A DNA stretch of 64,000 nt from Panopea generosa (taxonomy: Eukaryota > Mollusca > Bivalvia > Adapedonta > Hiatellidae), in the NCBI GenBank assembly GCA_029582155.1, contig CM055897.1:18563035-18627034 (forward strand), written 5' to 3'. A program made the translations under genes and the position numbers. This document shows, in pieces, positions 21,897 through 35,300 of this stretch (positions are counted from its first letter, which is position 1; every line of letters begins with the position of its first letter). The notes under the pieces are model-generated. The model was not told the DNA's origin. It saw only the letters and a program-made list of their open reading frames with translations, and made no database searches.

Positions 21897-23230
21897 TGCT
21901 TGAGTGTTGCGTTTAATTATGTGTATCTGATGGCAGATATTCAGATACAAACAGTTTTCACAAATTTCCAAAGGATGAACGTTTAAGAAAACAATGGATT
22001 GTAAAATGTAAAAATCAGAAAAGATGAGACCCCTTTTCAAGGTAATTATTCTTTGTATTCCTTCAGGTTTATTCTATTATATCTTTATACTAGTATTTAC
22101 TATTATTTCTTGTTTACCAATTTACACGGTACTGCAAATCAAATATCAACTGTCATTTTTCATCATACACAGTTTTTGTAAACTGTCACAGCTTTATATA
22201 TCAATGTATATATATTAAAATAAACATATCCCTTTGCTTATCTTCGCATTCTGAAAAAATCTCTCTTACCGTATTAATGTACAAAAAATCCTTCAGATTA
22301 CTGGTTGTGTGTCAAAACTTCAAGACTGGTGATTTTAAATGGATTTGTCAAGCAGACATTAAAATGCGTATTGTCCCATCAGTCTTTAATTGGACTGTTA
22401 ACAAAACATCAAGGAAAGTAATCATTGAGAGGAACAGCTTGCCCCGGATCTGGGAAATAGTATGAAAGTATCAGAAAGGTAACAGAGTTAAAAATTGTGA
22501 GATAGATATGTTTGTGATACATATATTTTGAAAATAAATGAGAAACAATAAACAAAGTAGCAGTAATTATTTATTTAAAGAGTACTATCATTAGTACTGT
22601 CATTTATCATGCAAACTTTTTTTTTAAAATAAACAAATAATAATGACTTTAGCTTACAGTTTGTTATTATAATATCCTTTCAGTGATATATCCACAACAA
22701 TTAATACAGATACGGACACAAGTATGGACAGAATGTCTTTTGAATCCATGGCTACAGATGAAAAGAATTTGCTGGAGGAAATGAGGTTACAGACAACTGA
22801 ATTGAAGTTAAAAACATATGAATATGAAAATATGCAAAAAACAAGTAGACATCGAACATTTTGGTGTAAATAGATTTTCTAATGATAAATACCTGATTAT
22901 ATTTCACACTTGTCTTATTTCGTATATGTCAGTTAGTCTTGCTGGACGAAGACGACCAATGTTTTATTCAAAAATTGTAAATGATTTTATGTAGGTTGAG
23001 GGCTGGCCTGTTATGTGCAGAACATGATTTATCAGTGCTATTTAACTGTCCATTGTCTACTGTTAATAGGAAAATTGCTACACGAGTAAATCTATATATT
23101 CTATTAGTTTTGATCCCTCTGTGGCTATCAAAAACAAAAAATTCAAAACACTTTATCCAAGTATACGTGTTGTAATTGATTGTTCTGAGTTTCAAACTTT
23201 CCTATTTCGGCTTTTGTCAATGTTAATGAT
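21897..23230 (+). pseudogene. Decayed THAP + DDE_Tnp_4 (Harbinger/ISL2EU-like) transposase gene
   Basis: Three exon-like blocks on the + strand. Block 1 (to 22041, then GTAATT) reads ...LCVSDGRYSDTNSFHKFPKDE and RLRKQWIVKC, the first half of a THAP zinc finger. Block 2 (22297-22478) reads VVCQNFKTGDFKW and RIVPSVFNWT, the second half with the AVPSVF-like motif; the zinc-binding His is Asn. Block 3 (from 22684) has a coiled-coil-like DEKNLLEEMRLQTTELKLK, then FGVNRFSND, LAGRRRPMFYS, LRAGLLCAEHDLSVLFNC, PLSTVNRKI and PSIRVVIDCSEF, the first part of a Harbinger-type DDE domain with its first Asp. Stops and frameshifts are frequent and the rest of the catalytic domain is missing. It lies in SDR intron 5. 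Confidence 0.7.
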
Positions 23231-23391
23231 TCCAGAACACCTGTTTGTCACCGTCTAATAGTGTGTTGTGATTGTTGCACATACAGTTCTGTTTTAATAA
23301 TTCAGAAAATGATGTTTTGTCAAACAAACTAAATGCACAATTTTGTTCAAGTAACTGTTACTATGACTAAACAGTTCATCTATGTACTTGT

Positions 23392-23436
23392 ATTGGGAGC
23401 ATTCCCTATACGTTTTGTATAAGGAATGCTCCCAAT
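23392..23436. other. Near-perfect hairpin, 19-bp arms
   Basis: Arm 'attgggagcattccctata' (23392-23410) pairs with 'tataaggaatgctcccaat' (23418-23436), with one mismatch and a 7-base loop. It lies 160 bp beyond the THAP/Harbinger remnant. It could be joined transposon ends, a palindromic MITE core or an RNA hairpin. Confidence 0.7.
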
Positions 23437-25294
23437 CTTCTCAAGCTATATTGCTGGTATGATCAGCATGACTGCAACTCATCAACATGGCATTTCCAGT
23501 TGACAACATCTCTACGTACACATTGGATTGTAAAGAGTAGATTTTAAAATCTCGTGGTGTTGATGATGTCAAAATCTTCGATGACTACAACTTTCCCTTC
23601 TATTCGTACTCCTCTTGGCTCATGGTATGACTTTGACAAACATATTTTGACACATCTTCAAACAGGACCCTTGATGTCAACATTTTATACTTAGCATGCT
23701 GGTAACGTAGGCTACCCACAATGTGTCTACAGGCACTCGACTTGTATATATGTTGCTTTATCTACGTTTTGAATTCAAGCTGAAGAAAATGTTACCTGAA
23801 AATATAAAGCAAAATTATTTGTTTGGTATTTGTATGTATATAGATGCCAATGCTATGTCAAAAATGTTGCAATTTACTTGATACAACAAATACAATGTTT
23901 AACATACCAGCATCTTGTTTGGTGTTTCACTCTTTCACTGGGAATGATAGTATTTCCCATGAACGTCCAACTTGCAATTATGCAATTGATTTAAAACCAA
24001 AAACAAGAAGTTAGAGTAAATACGGTAATAGCTACAAATCCCTGCAAAATCCAACAAGCACAATCTAAATAGCTTATTAATTTATGATCCTTTCACCATC
24101 AGGTCAATTCTCAGTTCTCATGGAAATGATATAGATCTGCAAACAAACATAACTAATTGCTTCTCAGAAAAAGTTTTATATACAATAAGATAGACTATGT
24201 TTGTCAGCAAAGGAAACAATTCACATTAAGCAAATGGAAATATGTTTGGCCTTAAGATTAAGAAAAGTGCATTGGTAATGGGATAGATACTACAGATCAA
24301 GATGTTGAATAGAAATGTATGCAGAGATTTCTGTTTACATGAAATAATAGGGTTTATAGTTTGTACGTAATCAGTAAAAATTAACTCACCTATATATTTT
24401 TTACTGAAATGGTTGAATCCTCTTCCTATTGATTTGTTCCAGATGACATTTTTGTTTCGTTAATATGATCTTCAACATAAGAGAACACGATATGTGGAAA
24501 TAGTGATAAACCTTTAGCACTGTAAGTAGCCATGCTTGGTAGATGTAAACAAGAAGCTTGCTCATCCGGCCTCGCTCTCTGGAGAATCTCTTAATATTCA
24601 TGAGATAATATTAAGAGTGGTCTATTGAATTTACTAACTTAACAAGTATTTATTATTAAATTTGACAGTAACTATCGCAAAATTTTAATAACACTTCTTA
24701 ATATTTTGACGACGATATTTAAAATACAAAAGCGGTGGGTTAGCTGTTCCGTTTAGTATATAAACATATATTACTGTCCCAGTTACATGTATTAGTTGTT
24801 TGTCAAAAACATTGATGGAAACAATGACTCCATGGAGTATATATATGTACATGCATGTTATTATAAAAGTCATGATGCGGGTATGGTCATAACAATTTGA
24901 TATTTGCAATAAATAAGTAGACGTGGATAAATAAAGTTACTGCAAAGGACGATGGTTTGCTTATATTTGTTGATTGCTTTTATATAAACATTTCACTTTT
25001 GGCGATATACAGAAATGTATTCGATTTATAGACACGAAATGTAATATAAGAAAGATTGGGGTTATTAAAACAAGCAGAAGCACTCTGCTGTTCAAATTAC
25101 GTGTGAAAATTGCACATTCAACCATTTCAGATCATTCAGGAAAGCTTAATTCTTATCTGATTTTAAATTTTACAATACTATGTTTGTAAAGTAAACTTGT
25201 TAATTATATATTGATCAAAATATTAGGATTGATTAAAATACATTGTATGGCAAATGAGTGTTCTATAGTAAACCCTTTTCTTTGTTTGTTTCAG

Positions 25295-25381
25295 ATAATG
25301 GCAAGAATATACAATTTCCTTCCCACGTGGTTATCGGATGCCATCATAATGAAATGGACCGGTTGTGGTATCTTAATTTGA
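25295..25381 (+). CDS. SDR exon 6 (C-terminus and stop)
   Basis: Exon after 'gtttgtttcag', entered in phase 0 from exon 5. It encodes IMARIYNFLPTWLSDAIIM and ends ...CGILI at TGA 25379-25381. The RIYxFLPTxLxD motif is the usual membrane-proximal C-terminus of SDR9C enzymes, so this short exon is well supported although only 28 codons long. The whole protein would be about 335 residues without the exon 2 deletion, as expected. Confidence 0.78.
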   Translation: MMARIYNFLPTWLSDAIIMKWTGCGILI

Positions 25382-25512
25382 TGAATGTTTGTATGAAATG
25401 ATTTGCTGGTGTTGCGAGACATTCGAAAGGCTAGATCTTTTAAACGTGTTCTAAATAATATCCTCTCACAAAGTATATACTGTCAACAGCAAATATAAAC
25501 ATACAACTGTAT

Positions 25513-25518
25513 AATAAA
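25513..25518 (+). terminator. Candidate polyadenylation signal of the SDR gene
   Basis: AATAAA about 130 bases after the SDR stop codon. It is the first canonical hexamer downstream, but such hexamers are frequent in AT-rich DNA. Confidence 0.35.
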
Positions 25519-27429
25519 CAGACAAATCGGACATATTTTACAGCACTGATACTCTTTTTATAGTAGTGCACTGGCAGAAAATTTCAAAGAAATACTGTGT
25601 CAAATGAATGCAATCGAATAGGAACTATGTTTATGAAACCACAACAACAATACCAAGGTCTGTATTTGCTCTTTATAACCAACAAGCCCATCTTAATATT
25701 GTGCTGGTAGCTAAACACTGGTACTAATTAGATAATATATATTCCTTCCAATGTTTTCTTAAGTAATTTCACTGTATATACATGTAAAATTATGTTTTAA
25801 AAATATATGATGAAATATATATTCATTTATATATAAAAAAGGTGGAGAATTTATTGATTATCTTTATGAAATGGGAGAGAGCGAGGATTTTGAAATGAGG
25901 GAAGGCAAATGTGAGAGATTTTTGGTCAGTTCTTGTTTGATTTGGATCACGTAGACATATCTATAAAGTAAATTTCGTGTAAAGCATTGATCATGGTGTC
26001 GACTTATATCTCTTTTTTTTTATTTGTAACTGTTACATACTTTAACACAGGCAACATATATTAAATATTACGGATACATCGGTGGCTATTTTACGTTGAT
26101 TATATTTACATTATTAATGAAATAAAGATTCATGTGTATTATCCCTTTATAATGCGTTCACTGTTATAATCATTAATGTTCAATTTGAAAACAGGAGACG
26201 GGCCTTTGAACACATTTCCGCAACAATAATCCTGTACGCAATGAAATAATGGCATTTTTCAACTTCGTCCATATAGTTGTATAAACTTATATGTTGTTTA
26301 ATAAAAAAGAGATGCTTAAAACTTAAATACAAAACGTTTTAAAAGAAAAACGATACCCTAATAAGACAACACTAATGTCACTGTCCATTTAAATGTTTTT
26401 AACTCGGAAAACTATGGGATGGGATACGCGGGCCTTTTCGCGGGTCGCGAATGAACATGACCAGTAGGACATAATTAAATATTTCTTTTTTTTGTATTTA
26501 TTTTATGAAACATTTTAAATTAAATCTAAAATAAATCATTTACATTTTGTAATGAGGTTGATTATAAAACAACTATAAATGAACAAAAAAGTTGTATCCT
26601 GTAATCATAATACGAGTATGTCAGAGTACGAGATTGTTATATAATTGTATGGACAGAAAACAATCACTCGCATACCATTGACGTGAAAAAAAGGAACTTG
26701 TCTGGAGTATTTATAAATTTAATTATAAACATATTATTAAATTATATAATAATAAAGTCCGTATTGTTTTTTTTTATTTAAAAAGGTAAGATAAAAAAAA
26801 TGAAATAGACTGATCACCGTAACACCCATTATCTTGTGTGTCAAATACCGAATTCCCAATGACTTACATCAATGACCTATCCATTAAGTATTATTAAGTC
26901 ACTGCTTAGGCTATATAGATTGCAAATTTCTTACAAAAAGACATGGTAACATTTTTTATTTATTTATTCATAAGCAATTCATAATATTTAAATTGTAACA
27001 ACAAAGAATGATAACTATGCACCAACTTTCAAGAAAATAAAATTGTTTGTGTGCATTTTGCTTCAACCGTGTGTACATCAAATCTTCTCAGTTATATGTT
27101 GTTCACGGTGGACAATTATCCATTTCCGTAACAGGTGCGCGACTATGATTTTGATGTTCACACAGTAATTTACTAATACTTACTTTCATTGTTACTCAAT
27201 AAAATGATGTATTTAATTAATACCGTTTGATAAATAATGTTTCATTGATGGATTTCAACCGCTTGTGTATGCTGTCAAGCCGTATAACAGCGTTAGATGG
27301 CATGCACAGCGATACGGGGTCGATGTTTTTTTTTCCAGTACATCAATTGCTCTAGAGCAATAAGGCGTTATGGATAGCAGATCAGACATCAAAATAATAA
27401 AAAAGCTGTTCATTCACGCCTTATTTTAT
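25519..27429. other. Intergenic, no recognisable gene
   Basis: AT-rich, with one short GC-rich island near 26425-26452 ('acgcgggccttttcgcgggtcgcg', a partly self-complementary segment). No domain-bearing ORF or known repeat was seen. Confidence 0.45.
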
Positions 27430-28914
27430 GAGGCTAGGGTGGTGTGTTCAGATTCAGTGATGGTGTTGTATGTAGGGGTGGTGAGGTGATATTCAGTGAT
27501 GGTGATGAATGCAGGGCAGTGTAGTGAAGCGATATCAAGTGATAATGATGTATGGAGGAGTAGTGAGGTGATATTTAGTGACAGTGTTGTATGCAGAGCA
27601 GTGTAGTGAGGCGATATAAGGTGATGATGTATGCAGTAGTAGTGAGGCGATATTCAGTGATGAAGATGTATGCAGGAGTAGTCAGGCGATATTCAGTGAT
27701 AAAGATGTATGCAGGAGTAGTGAGGCGATATTCAGTGATGAAGATGTAGGCTGGAGTAGTGAGGCGATATTAAATAACAGTGATGTATGCAGAGCAGTGT
27801 AGTGAGGCGAGAAAAGGTGATGATGTAAGCAGGAGTAGTGAGGCGATATTCAGTGATGAAGATGTATGCAGGAGTAGTGAGGCGATATTCAGTGATAAAG
27901 ATGTATGCAGGAGTAGTGAGGTGATATTCAGTGATGAAGATGTAGGCTTGAGTAGTGAGGCGATATTAAATAACAGTGATGTATGCAGAGCAGTGCAGTG
28001 AGGCGATATAAGGTGATGATGTATGCAGGAGTAGTGAGGCGATATTCAGTGATGGTGATGTATGCAGGAGTAGTGAGGTGATCTTCAATGATAGTGTTGT
28101 ATGCAGAGCAGTGTAGTGAGGCGATATAAGGTGATGATGTATGCAGGAGTAGTGAGGCGATATTCAGTGATGAAGATGTAGGCTGGAGTAGTGAGGTGAT
28201 CTTCAATGATAGTGATGTATGCAGAGCAGTGTAGTGAGACGATATAAGGTAATGATGTATGTAGGATTAGTGAGGCGATATTCAGTGATGAAGATGTATG
28301 CAGGAGTAGTGAGGCGATATTCAGTGATAAAGATGTATGTAGTAATGATGATGCATGCAGGAGTAGTGAGGCAATATTAGGTGATGATGATGTAGGCAGG
28401 AGTAGAGAGGTGATATTCAGTGATGGTGTTGTAGGCTGGAGTAGTGAGGTGATATTCAGTGTTAAAAATGTATGTAGTATTGTTGATGTATGTAGGAATA
28501 GTGAAGCGATATTAGGTGATGATGATGTATGCAGGAGTAGTGAGGCAATATTCAGTTATAAAGATATATGTAGTAATGATGATGTATGCAGGAGTAGTTA
28601 GGCGATATTAGGTGATGATGATGTAGGCTGGAGTAGTGAGATGATATTCAATGACAGTGTTGTATGCAGAGCAGTGAAGTGAGGCGATATAAGGTGATGA
28701 TGTATGCAGGAGTAGTAAGGCGATATTCAGTGATGAAGATGTAGGCTGGAGTAGTGAGTTGATCTTCAAAGATAGTGATGTATGCAGAGCAGTGTAGTAA
28801 GGAGATATAAGGTGATGATGTATGTAGGAGTAGTGAGGCGATATTCAGTGATGAAGATGTATGCAGGAGTAGTGAGGCGATATTCAATGATAAAGATGTA
28901 TGTTGTAATGATGA

Positions 28915-30690
28915 TGTATGCAGGAGTAGTGAGGCGATATTAGGTGATGATGATGTAGGCACGAGTAGAGATGTGAAATTCAGTGATGGTGTTGTAGGCT
29001 GGAGTAGTGAGGTGATATTCAATGATAGTGATGTATGCAGAGCAGTGTAGTGAGGCGATATAAGATGATTATGATGTATGCAGGAGTAGTGAGGCGATAT
29101 TCAATGATGGTGAAGAATGCAGGAGTAGTGAAGCGATATTTAATGATGGTGCGGAATGCAGGGCAGTGTAATGAGGCGATATAAGATGATTATGTTGTAT
29201 GCAGGAGTAGTGAGGCGATATTCAGTGATGGTGATGTGTGAAGGTGTAGTGAGGCGATATTCAGTGATGAAGATGTATGCCGAGCAGTGTAGTGAGGCGA
29301 TATTTAGTGATGATGTATGCAGGAGTAGTGAGGCGATATTCAGTGATGAAGATGTATGCAGGAGTAGTGAGGCGAATTTCAGTGATGGTGATGTATGCAG
29401 GAGTAGTGAGGCGATATTCAGTGATGGTGATGTATGCAGGAGTAGTGAGGAGATATAAGGTGATGATGACGTAGGCAGGGGTGATGAGGTGAGATTCAGT
29501 GATGGTGTTGCATGCAGGAGTAGTGAGGAGATATAACGTGATGATGATGTAGGCAGGAGTAGTGAGGCGATATTCAGTGATGAAGATTTGTGCAGGGTAA
29601 TGTAGTGAGGTGATATTCTGTGATGATGATGTATGCAGGGGAGGTGTGGTGAGATTCAGTGAAAGTGACGTAAACAGGGATTGTTAGGTGAGATTCAGTG
29701 ATGTTGATGTATGCAGGATAGTGTAGTGAGGCGCGATTCAGGGATGGTGATGTATACAAGAGTAGTGAAGTGATATTCAGTGGTGGTGATGTATGCAGTG
29801 TATAATAGTGAGGTGATATTTGGGGACGATGATTAATGTAGGGGTGGTGAGGCGATATTCAATGATGGTGATGTATGCGTGAGTAGTGAGGTGATATTCA
29901 GTGATGGTGATGTATGCAGGTCAGTTTGATGAGGCGATATAATGTGATGATGATGTAGGCAGGGGGTGAGGTGAGATTTAGTGGTGTTATTGTATGCACG
30001 AGTAGTGAGGTAATATTCAGTGATGGTGATGTATGCAGGATAGTGCAGTGAGGTGATTGAATGTAATGATGATGTAGGCAGGGTGATGAGGTGAGATTCA
30101 GTGATGGTGTTGTATGCGGGAGTAGTGATGAGATATAATGAGATGATGTAGGCAGGGGTGATGAGGTGAGATTCAGTGATGGTGTTGTATGCAGGAGTAG
30201 TGATGAGATATAGGGTGAATGTGATGTTGGCAGGGGTGATGATGTGAGATTCAGTGATGGTGTTGTATGCAGGAGTAGTGATAAGATATAAGGTGATGAT
30301 GATGTAGGCAGGAGTAGTGTGGCGATATTCAGTAATGATGATTAGTGCAGAGTAATGTAGTGAGGTGATATAAGGTAATGATGATGTATGCATGGGTGGT
30401 GAGGTGAGGTTCAGTGATTGTGATGTAGGCAGAAATATTGAGGTGATATTCAGTGATGGTGATGTATGCAGGGTAATGTAATAAGGTGATATTACGTGAT
30501 GATAATGTAAGCAGGGTTTGTGATGATGATGTATGTAGGGGTGGTGAGGTTAGATTCAGTGATGGTGATGTAGGCAGGAGAAGTGATGTGATATTCAGTG
30601 ATGGTGATGTATGAAGGGCAGTGTAACGGATTGATAAAAGGTAATGATGATGTTGGCACGTGTGGTGAGGTGAGATACAGTGATGGTGAT
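28915..30690 (+). repeat. Higher-order repeat, copy 1 (1775 bp)
   Basis: Landmarks repeat with exactly the same spacing of 1775: 'gaggcgatatta' at 28931 and 30706, 'agcagtgtagtg' at 29041 and 30816, and 'taatattcagtgatgg' at 30011 and 31786. The second copy (from about 30690) is cut by the transposon at 31841 and continues after 37494. Variant units are shared between the copies in order, so the duplication is much younger than the units. Confidence 0.8.
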
Positions 30691-31838
30691 GTATGCAGTA
30701 GTAGTGAGGCGATATTAGATGATGATGATGTAGGCAGGAGTAGAGATGTGATATTCAGTGATGGTGTTGTAGGCTGGAGTAGTGAGGTGATATTCAATGA
30801 TAGTGATGTATGCTGAGCAGTGTAGTGAGGCGATATAAGATGATTATGATGTATGCAGGAGTAGTGAGGCGATATTCAATGATGGTGATGAATGCAGGAG
30901 TAGTGAGGCGATATTCAATGATGGTGAGGAATGCATGGCAGTGTAATGAGGCGATATAAGATGATTATGTTGTATGCAGGAGTAGTGAGGCGATATTCAG
31001 TGAAAGTGATGTGTGAAGGAGTAGTGAGGCGATATTCAGTGATGAAGATGTATGCCGAGCAGTGTAGTGAGGCGATATTCAGTGATAATGTATGCAGGAG
31101 TAGTGAGGCGATATTCAGTGATGAAGATGTATGCAGGAGTAGTGAGGCGATATTCAGTGATGTCGATGTGTGCAGGAGTAGTGAGGCGATATTCAGTGAT
31201 GGTGATGTATGCAGGAGTAGTGAGGAGATATAAGGTGAGGATGATGTAGGCAGGGGTGATGAGGTGAGATTCGGTGATGATGTTGTATGCAGGAGTAGTG
31301 AGGAGATATAACGTGATGATGATGTAGGCAGGAGTAGTGAGGCGATATTCAGTGATGAAGATTTGTGCAGGGTAATGTAGTGAGGTGCTATTCTGTGATG
31401 GTGATGTATGCAGGGGAGGTGTGGTGAGATTCAGTGAAAGTGACGTATACTGGGATTGTTAGGTGAGATTCAGTGATGTTGATGTATGCAGGTTAGTGTA
31501 GTGAGGCACGATTCAGTAATGATGATGTATACAGGAGTAGTGAAGTGATATTCAGTGGTGGTGGTGTATGCAGTGTATAATAGTGAGTTGATATTTGGTG
31601 ACGATGATGAATGTAGGGGTGGTGAGGCGATATTCAATGATGGTGATATATGCAGGAGTAGTAAGATGATATTCAGTGATGGTGATGTATGCAGTTCAGT
31701 TTAATGAGGCGATATAAGGTGATGATGATGTAGGCAGGGGGTGAGGTGAGATTTAGTGGTGTTATTGTATGCACGAGTAGTGAGGTAATATTCAGTGATG
31801 GTGATGTATGCAGGATAGTGCAGTGAGGTGATATAATG

Positions 31839-31841
31839 TAA
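31839..31841. other. Target-site duplication TAA, left copy
   Basis: Left flank ...ATAATG-TAA then the TIR. The empty-site paralog at about 30058-30072 has a single TAA at this place. Confidence 0.65.
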
Positions 31842-32236
31842 TAGTCCGGGAGCTAGAAGGGTCCACCGTGCACCCCCCCCCCCCCCACAAACCTCCGAAC
31901 CAATATTTTTCTGAAGCCCCATGACGCCTTGATCACGAAAATAAATGTTAACATTGCGTAAGTTGGGACAAACTTCCGTTTATGACGTTATCAAGATGGC
32001 CGCCATAGTGAAATTTACCCAAAATGTGAAAAATATCGTAAAATCGTTATTTTCTGATCAAATTTAACAAATGAGGTATCAAAATGACCTCAATAGAATA
32101 GCAAACTCATCAATTAACAAAACAAACTACTATAAAAAGATTTATTTCTAAACAAATGAATTTATATCGATTTTGAGGTCAAAATTGAACATTTTCACAA
32201 AATAATTGTCACTTTATTTTGGTCAAATTTCTTCCA
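31842..32236 (+). repeat. Left terminal inverted repeat of the Academ-like element
   Basis: From TAGTCCGGGAGCTAGAAGGG through a poly-C run, 'aacattgcgtaagttgggac', 'atggccgccatagtgaaatt' and 'ggtcaaatttcttcca'. Each block is found in reverse complement and reverse order in 37101-37491. Identity appears high, with small indels, for example in the poly-C run (31876-31889). Confidence 0.9.
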
Positions 32237-32387
32237 TGCCTGAGAGTAGTTTTTCGAACCCCATTCAATCAACATCAAACACAGATTCATGTCAATTTTC
32301 AGGAGCGGTCAATCACAATTTCATGAAGCATTTTTTGTATATTACAGATCAAGCATATAGTGATTGGTTCTAATACAAACAACGACA

Positions 32388-35300
32388 ATGAGGCAAGGTT
32401 CCTCTGATACCCAGGATCCCCCAAAAGATGATGGCCCGCCGTCAAAGAGAAGACGTGGTGAAAGTTGTAAAGCATCAACGTTCGATATGAAACCAAGATG
32501 TGTTAACCATATTCAGGGATTAAAATGAAAGATCGCAAAAAAACACTGGACAAAATAAAATCCCGAAGACTTTGCCAACCAGTCGGTTCTATACATAGAA
32601 TGTAACAGGTGTGTGACCTCATTCCCGAAACATATACAGACTCTGATGGGTATCATCGTGAATGTTATCAGAGGTTCACCATGAATCTTAAGCGCCTTGA
32701 GGTTCCTCCAGATACGCCGGAAGCAACATGTTCATCCAGAACAAGTCGGCGATCTTCAAATGACAGTGATACCACTATCTTCAAGCCCAATTGTATATTT
32801 TGTAACTCCGAAGGGCGCAAGAAAATCAAGGTAAAGGGTAACTGGACAAGTGAAGGAACCTCTAAGTTTGAGTTTGATGGGTGGAAAAGAGTTCTAGAAG
32901 TAGCAGAGCAGAAATCCGATGAACAACTCTTGACTAGAATAAGAGGACATGATTTGTTTGCATGCGAGGCGCAATTTCACAAGAGCTGTAGAGCCAAGTA
33001 CATTACAGACCCAAAGCAGTGGAGAAGTACTGATGACGAAAAGAGGACACAGCATGAAAAGCTTGAACTGACACACAGGACAGCCTATCAGAATGTATGT
33101 GAGAAGATTGACAAAGATGTGATATGTGACAAAAACATTGTCACAATGTGTACGATTGTTCAGGTCTATATTTCGAGCCTGCAAGATACGGAGTTCGCCA
33201 ATCCTAACTATCGCAGTGAGAAACTGAAGGTCAAGCTGGCGAAGGATATCAATTATTGTGGGAAATTATCATTCTGCCGACTTGATAAGCAGACAAACTT
33301 TACACCATGCATTGTATACAGCTCGGACATTGATGTAAACCGTGCTGTCAAGAGTGCATATGCACTAGGTTCCACTGACATAATTAAGGATGCCGCCACT
33401 CACTTACACCAATTGATTCTGCCGCTACCAATGGAGAATGAAAATTACCAAAGCATGTGCTTATGTGTATGACAATGCGACATCTGTTCAGAAGCAAACA
33501 ACTGATCACCTTATTGAACAGAATGGTACACTCAGAGAGTTACTCCTTCTCTCTTGAACTTGAGACAGCTATTGCTCAGGCTGTAGAAGAAACATCAAGT
33601 TTTCCGTCCACCCAAATTGTTCGTGATCCTGATGCTCCATCGGTGTTTCATTCCGAATTTGACAACTTTGATCAGCTCTTGAACGATCTGACAGGCATGG
33701 GGACTATTCACACTGCTCATGGTATTATGATGCAGGACATCGAAGGAACCCCAGAGCAACAGGGGGGTACTCGTCCTGAAATCCCGGCCGTCAGCAGAAG
33801 TGGAGCGCGTTCTCTGAAAATAGATCAAGTCGGGAATCTTCCTGAATGCCATGTAACACAACGAAAGAGTCCGTCCCTCACAATCCAACAGTTGACATGC
33901 CCTGGAGGCGAAGAAGCCCTAAAACGCGGCATGAGACGCAATTTTGTCTGGGTTCTCATTCGCATGATGAGCCTCACAGGACGTACCTGGTTGGACAGGC
34001 TTCACATCCTTAACTGGTATGCCACCAACAAATCTCACCACCATTGACTATTACCCAGTTATCACCTAACCCATCACCGATTATAAGACCGTGCAAAAAT
34101 GTCTGAGATATGCTGAAGAGGCCACACATGAAGTAAACCAGCAGTATGTCATAACAACCTTCGACTTGGGAGTCTGCATGAAGGCATATCCATTGCTTTG
34201 GAACAACCCTAAACGGTATGAGAAGCACATTGTTTTGATTGGTACCTTCCACCTCGTGTGTGCTTATCTGAAGATGGTGGGAGAAGAAGATGGATGGCTC
34301 TGGTTTGTCTGACATCCTACTTGAAGCAGGGCTGATTGCCTCTGGTTCATTGCAAGGGGTGATATCCGGAAAGCAATATGACAGGGCGATGCACTGCCAT
34401 AAGACCATGCTGGAGTGCTTGGAAAGGTTGTTATTGGAACAATACATGGCTCACCAAAATGAGCAGGAACTGTTCTCTTCCATCCCAGCAGACTCGATGA
34501 AGAAGTTGGATGATTTATTACAATCGCTCACAGAAACCAAATTGGACGTAGCATTAGATGACGTTGCATTCAGTAACTACATCCAGGGTTACCTGCAGTA
34601 TAGAGTGGAGGTCAGTGAAGGCAGTCACGGAAAAACTGCCAAACTTTGGGCTTCCTACATGAGTCATATAGGGCTAGTACTCTCTCTCGTACAGGCAGTG
34701 AAGCACAATGACTTCCTTGCATATGCACACTGTTTGCATCCCATGACAGACATATTTTTTGCATTTGGTGGTCAGAACTACGCCCGATATCTCACATACG
34801 GCTCCATCTTCCTCCTGGCTAACATTGAGGTATCTCATCCCGGAGCAACTGATTTGATCAAGAGGGGAGCAATGAGTGTGGCTCGTTCCTTCATACCCGG
34901 AAACAGCTGTGCCGTCGACAAAACTATGGAGGAAACCTTTATGAGACATGCCAAGTCTCATGGTGGCACTGGTGGGGGTGGTTTTTGGTGTTTCAGGGGT
35001 TCTCAGCAACCATGATGCATACCAAAGATGGGTGCGAACAACACACGCGAGATCCCAGTATGTCAACACGACACTGAACATGGCTGACATGCTGACAGAC
35101 AGCCAAACTGGAACAATGCATCGTGATGTACAAACTGCATAGATTCTGAAAAGTGAGAAATGCGTACGAAAGGCAAAGGAGGCAGCTGAAAGCTTCATCA
35201 ATCCATTTATAGTTGACGACCAAGACAAACTTATCAGTCTTTCATCTGGAGCTGCAGGCACTGAGATTATAGCAACTGATGTTTTCGGCGCAGAAAAGTC

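Larger units (their letters stand above)
21780..25294 (+). other. SDR intron 5, hosting a THAP/Harbinger remnant
   Basis: GTAAGC donor and 'gtttcag' acceptor. It contains a decayed transposase gene at about 21897-23230 and a strong hairpin at 23392-23436. 23437-25294 is AT-rich without recognised content. Confidence 0.6.
27430..31841 (+). repeat. 39-bp minisatellite, left block
   Basis: The consensus unit, in two pieces, is 'gtgatgaagatgtatgcagg' and 'agtagtgaggcgatattca' (39 bp). Dozens of units run head to tail, with variants such as 'gcagtgtagtgaggcgatataaggtgatgatg'. Because 39 is a multiple of three, several frames stay open and produce repeated peptides such as CRSSEAIFSDEDV; these have varied frames and stops and need not be coding. 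The array is interrupted exactly at 31841/37492 by a transposon and resumes to about 38265. A 1775-bp higher-order duplication lies inside it. Confidence 0.9.

Noticed and set aside
26425-26452. GC-rich island as a promoter CpG island
   Set aside because: Only about 28 bases long and no exon nearby.
27780-31250. Many open frames with repeated CRSSEAIFSDED-type peptides on + and LTTPAYI-type peptides on -
   Set aside because: They follow from a 39-bp unit, which keeps any stop-free frame open; frames change with indels, both strands are open, and there is no start or splice context.
32609-33472. The 32609 open frame as an independent host gene
   Set aside because: It begins with GTG directly after an in-frame TAA, continues in other frames downstream, and is bracketed by long TIRs, so it is part of a broken transposon gene.
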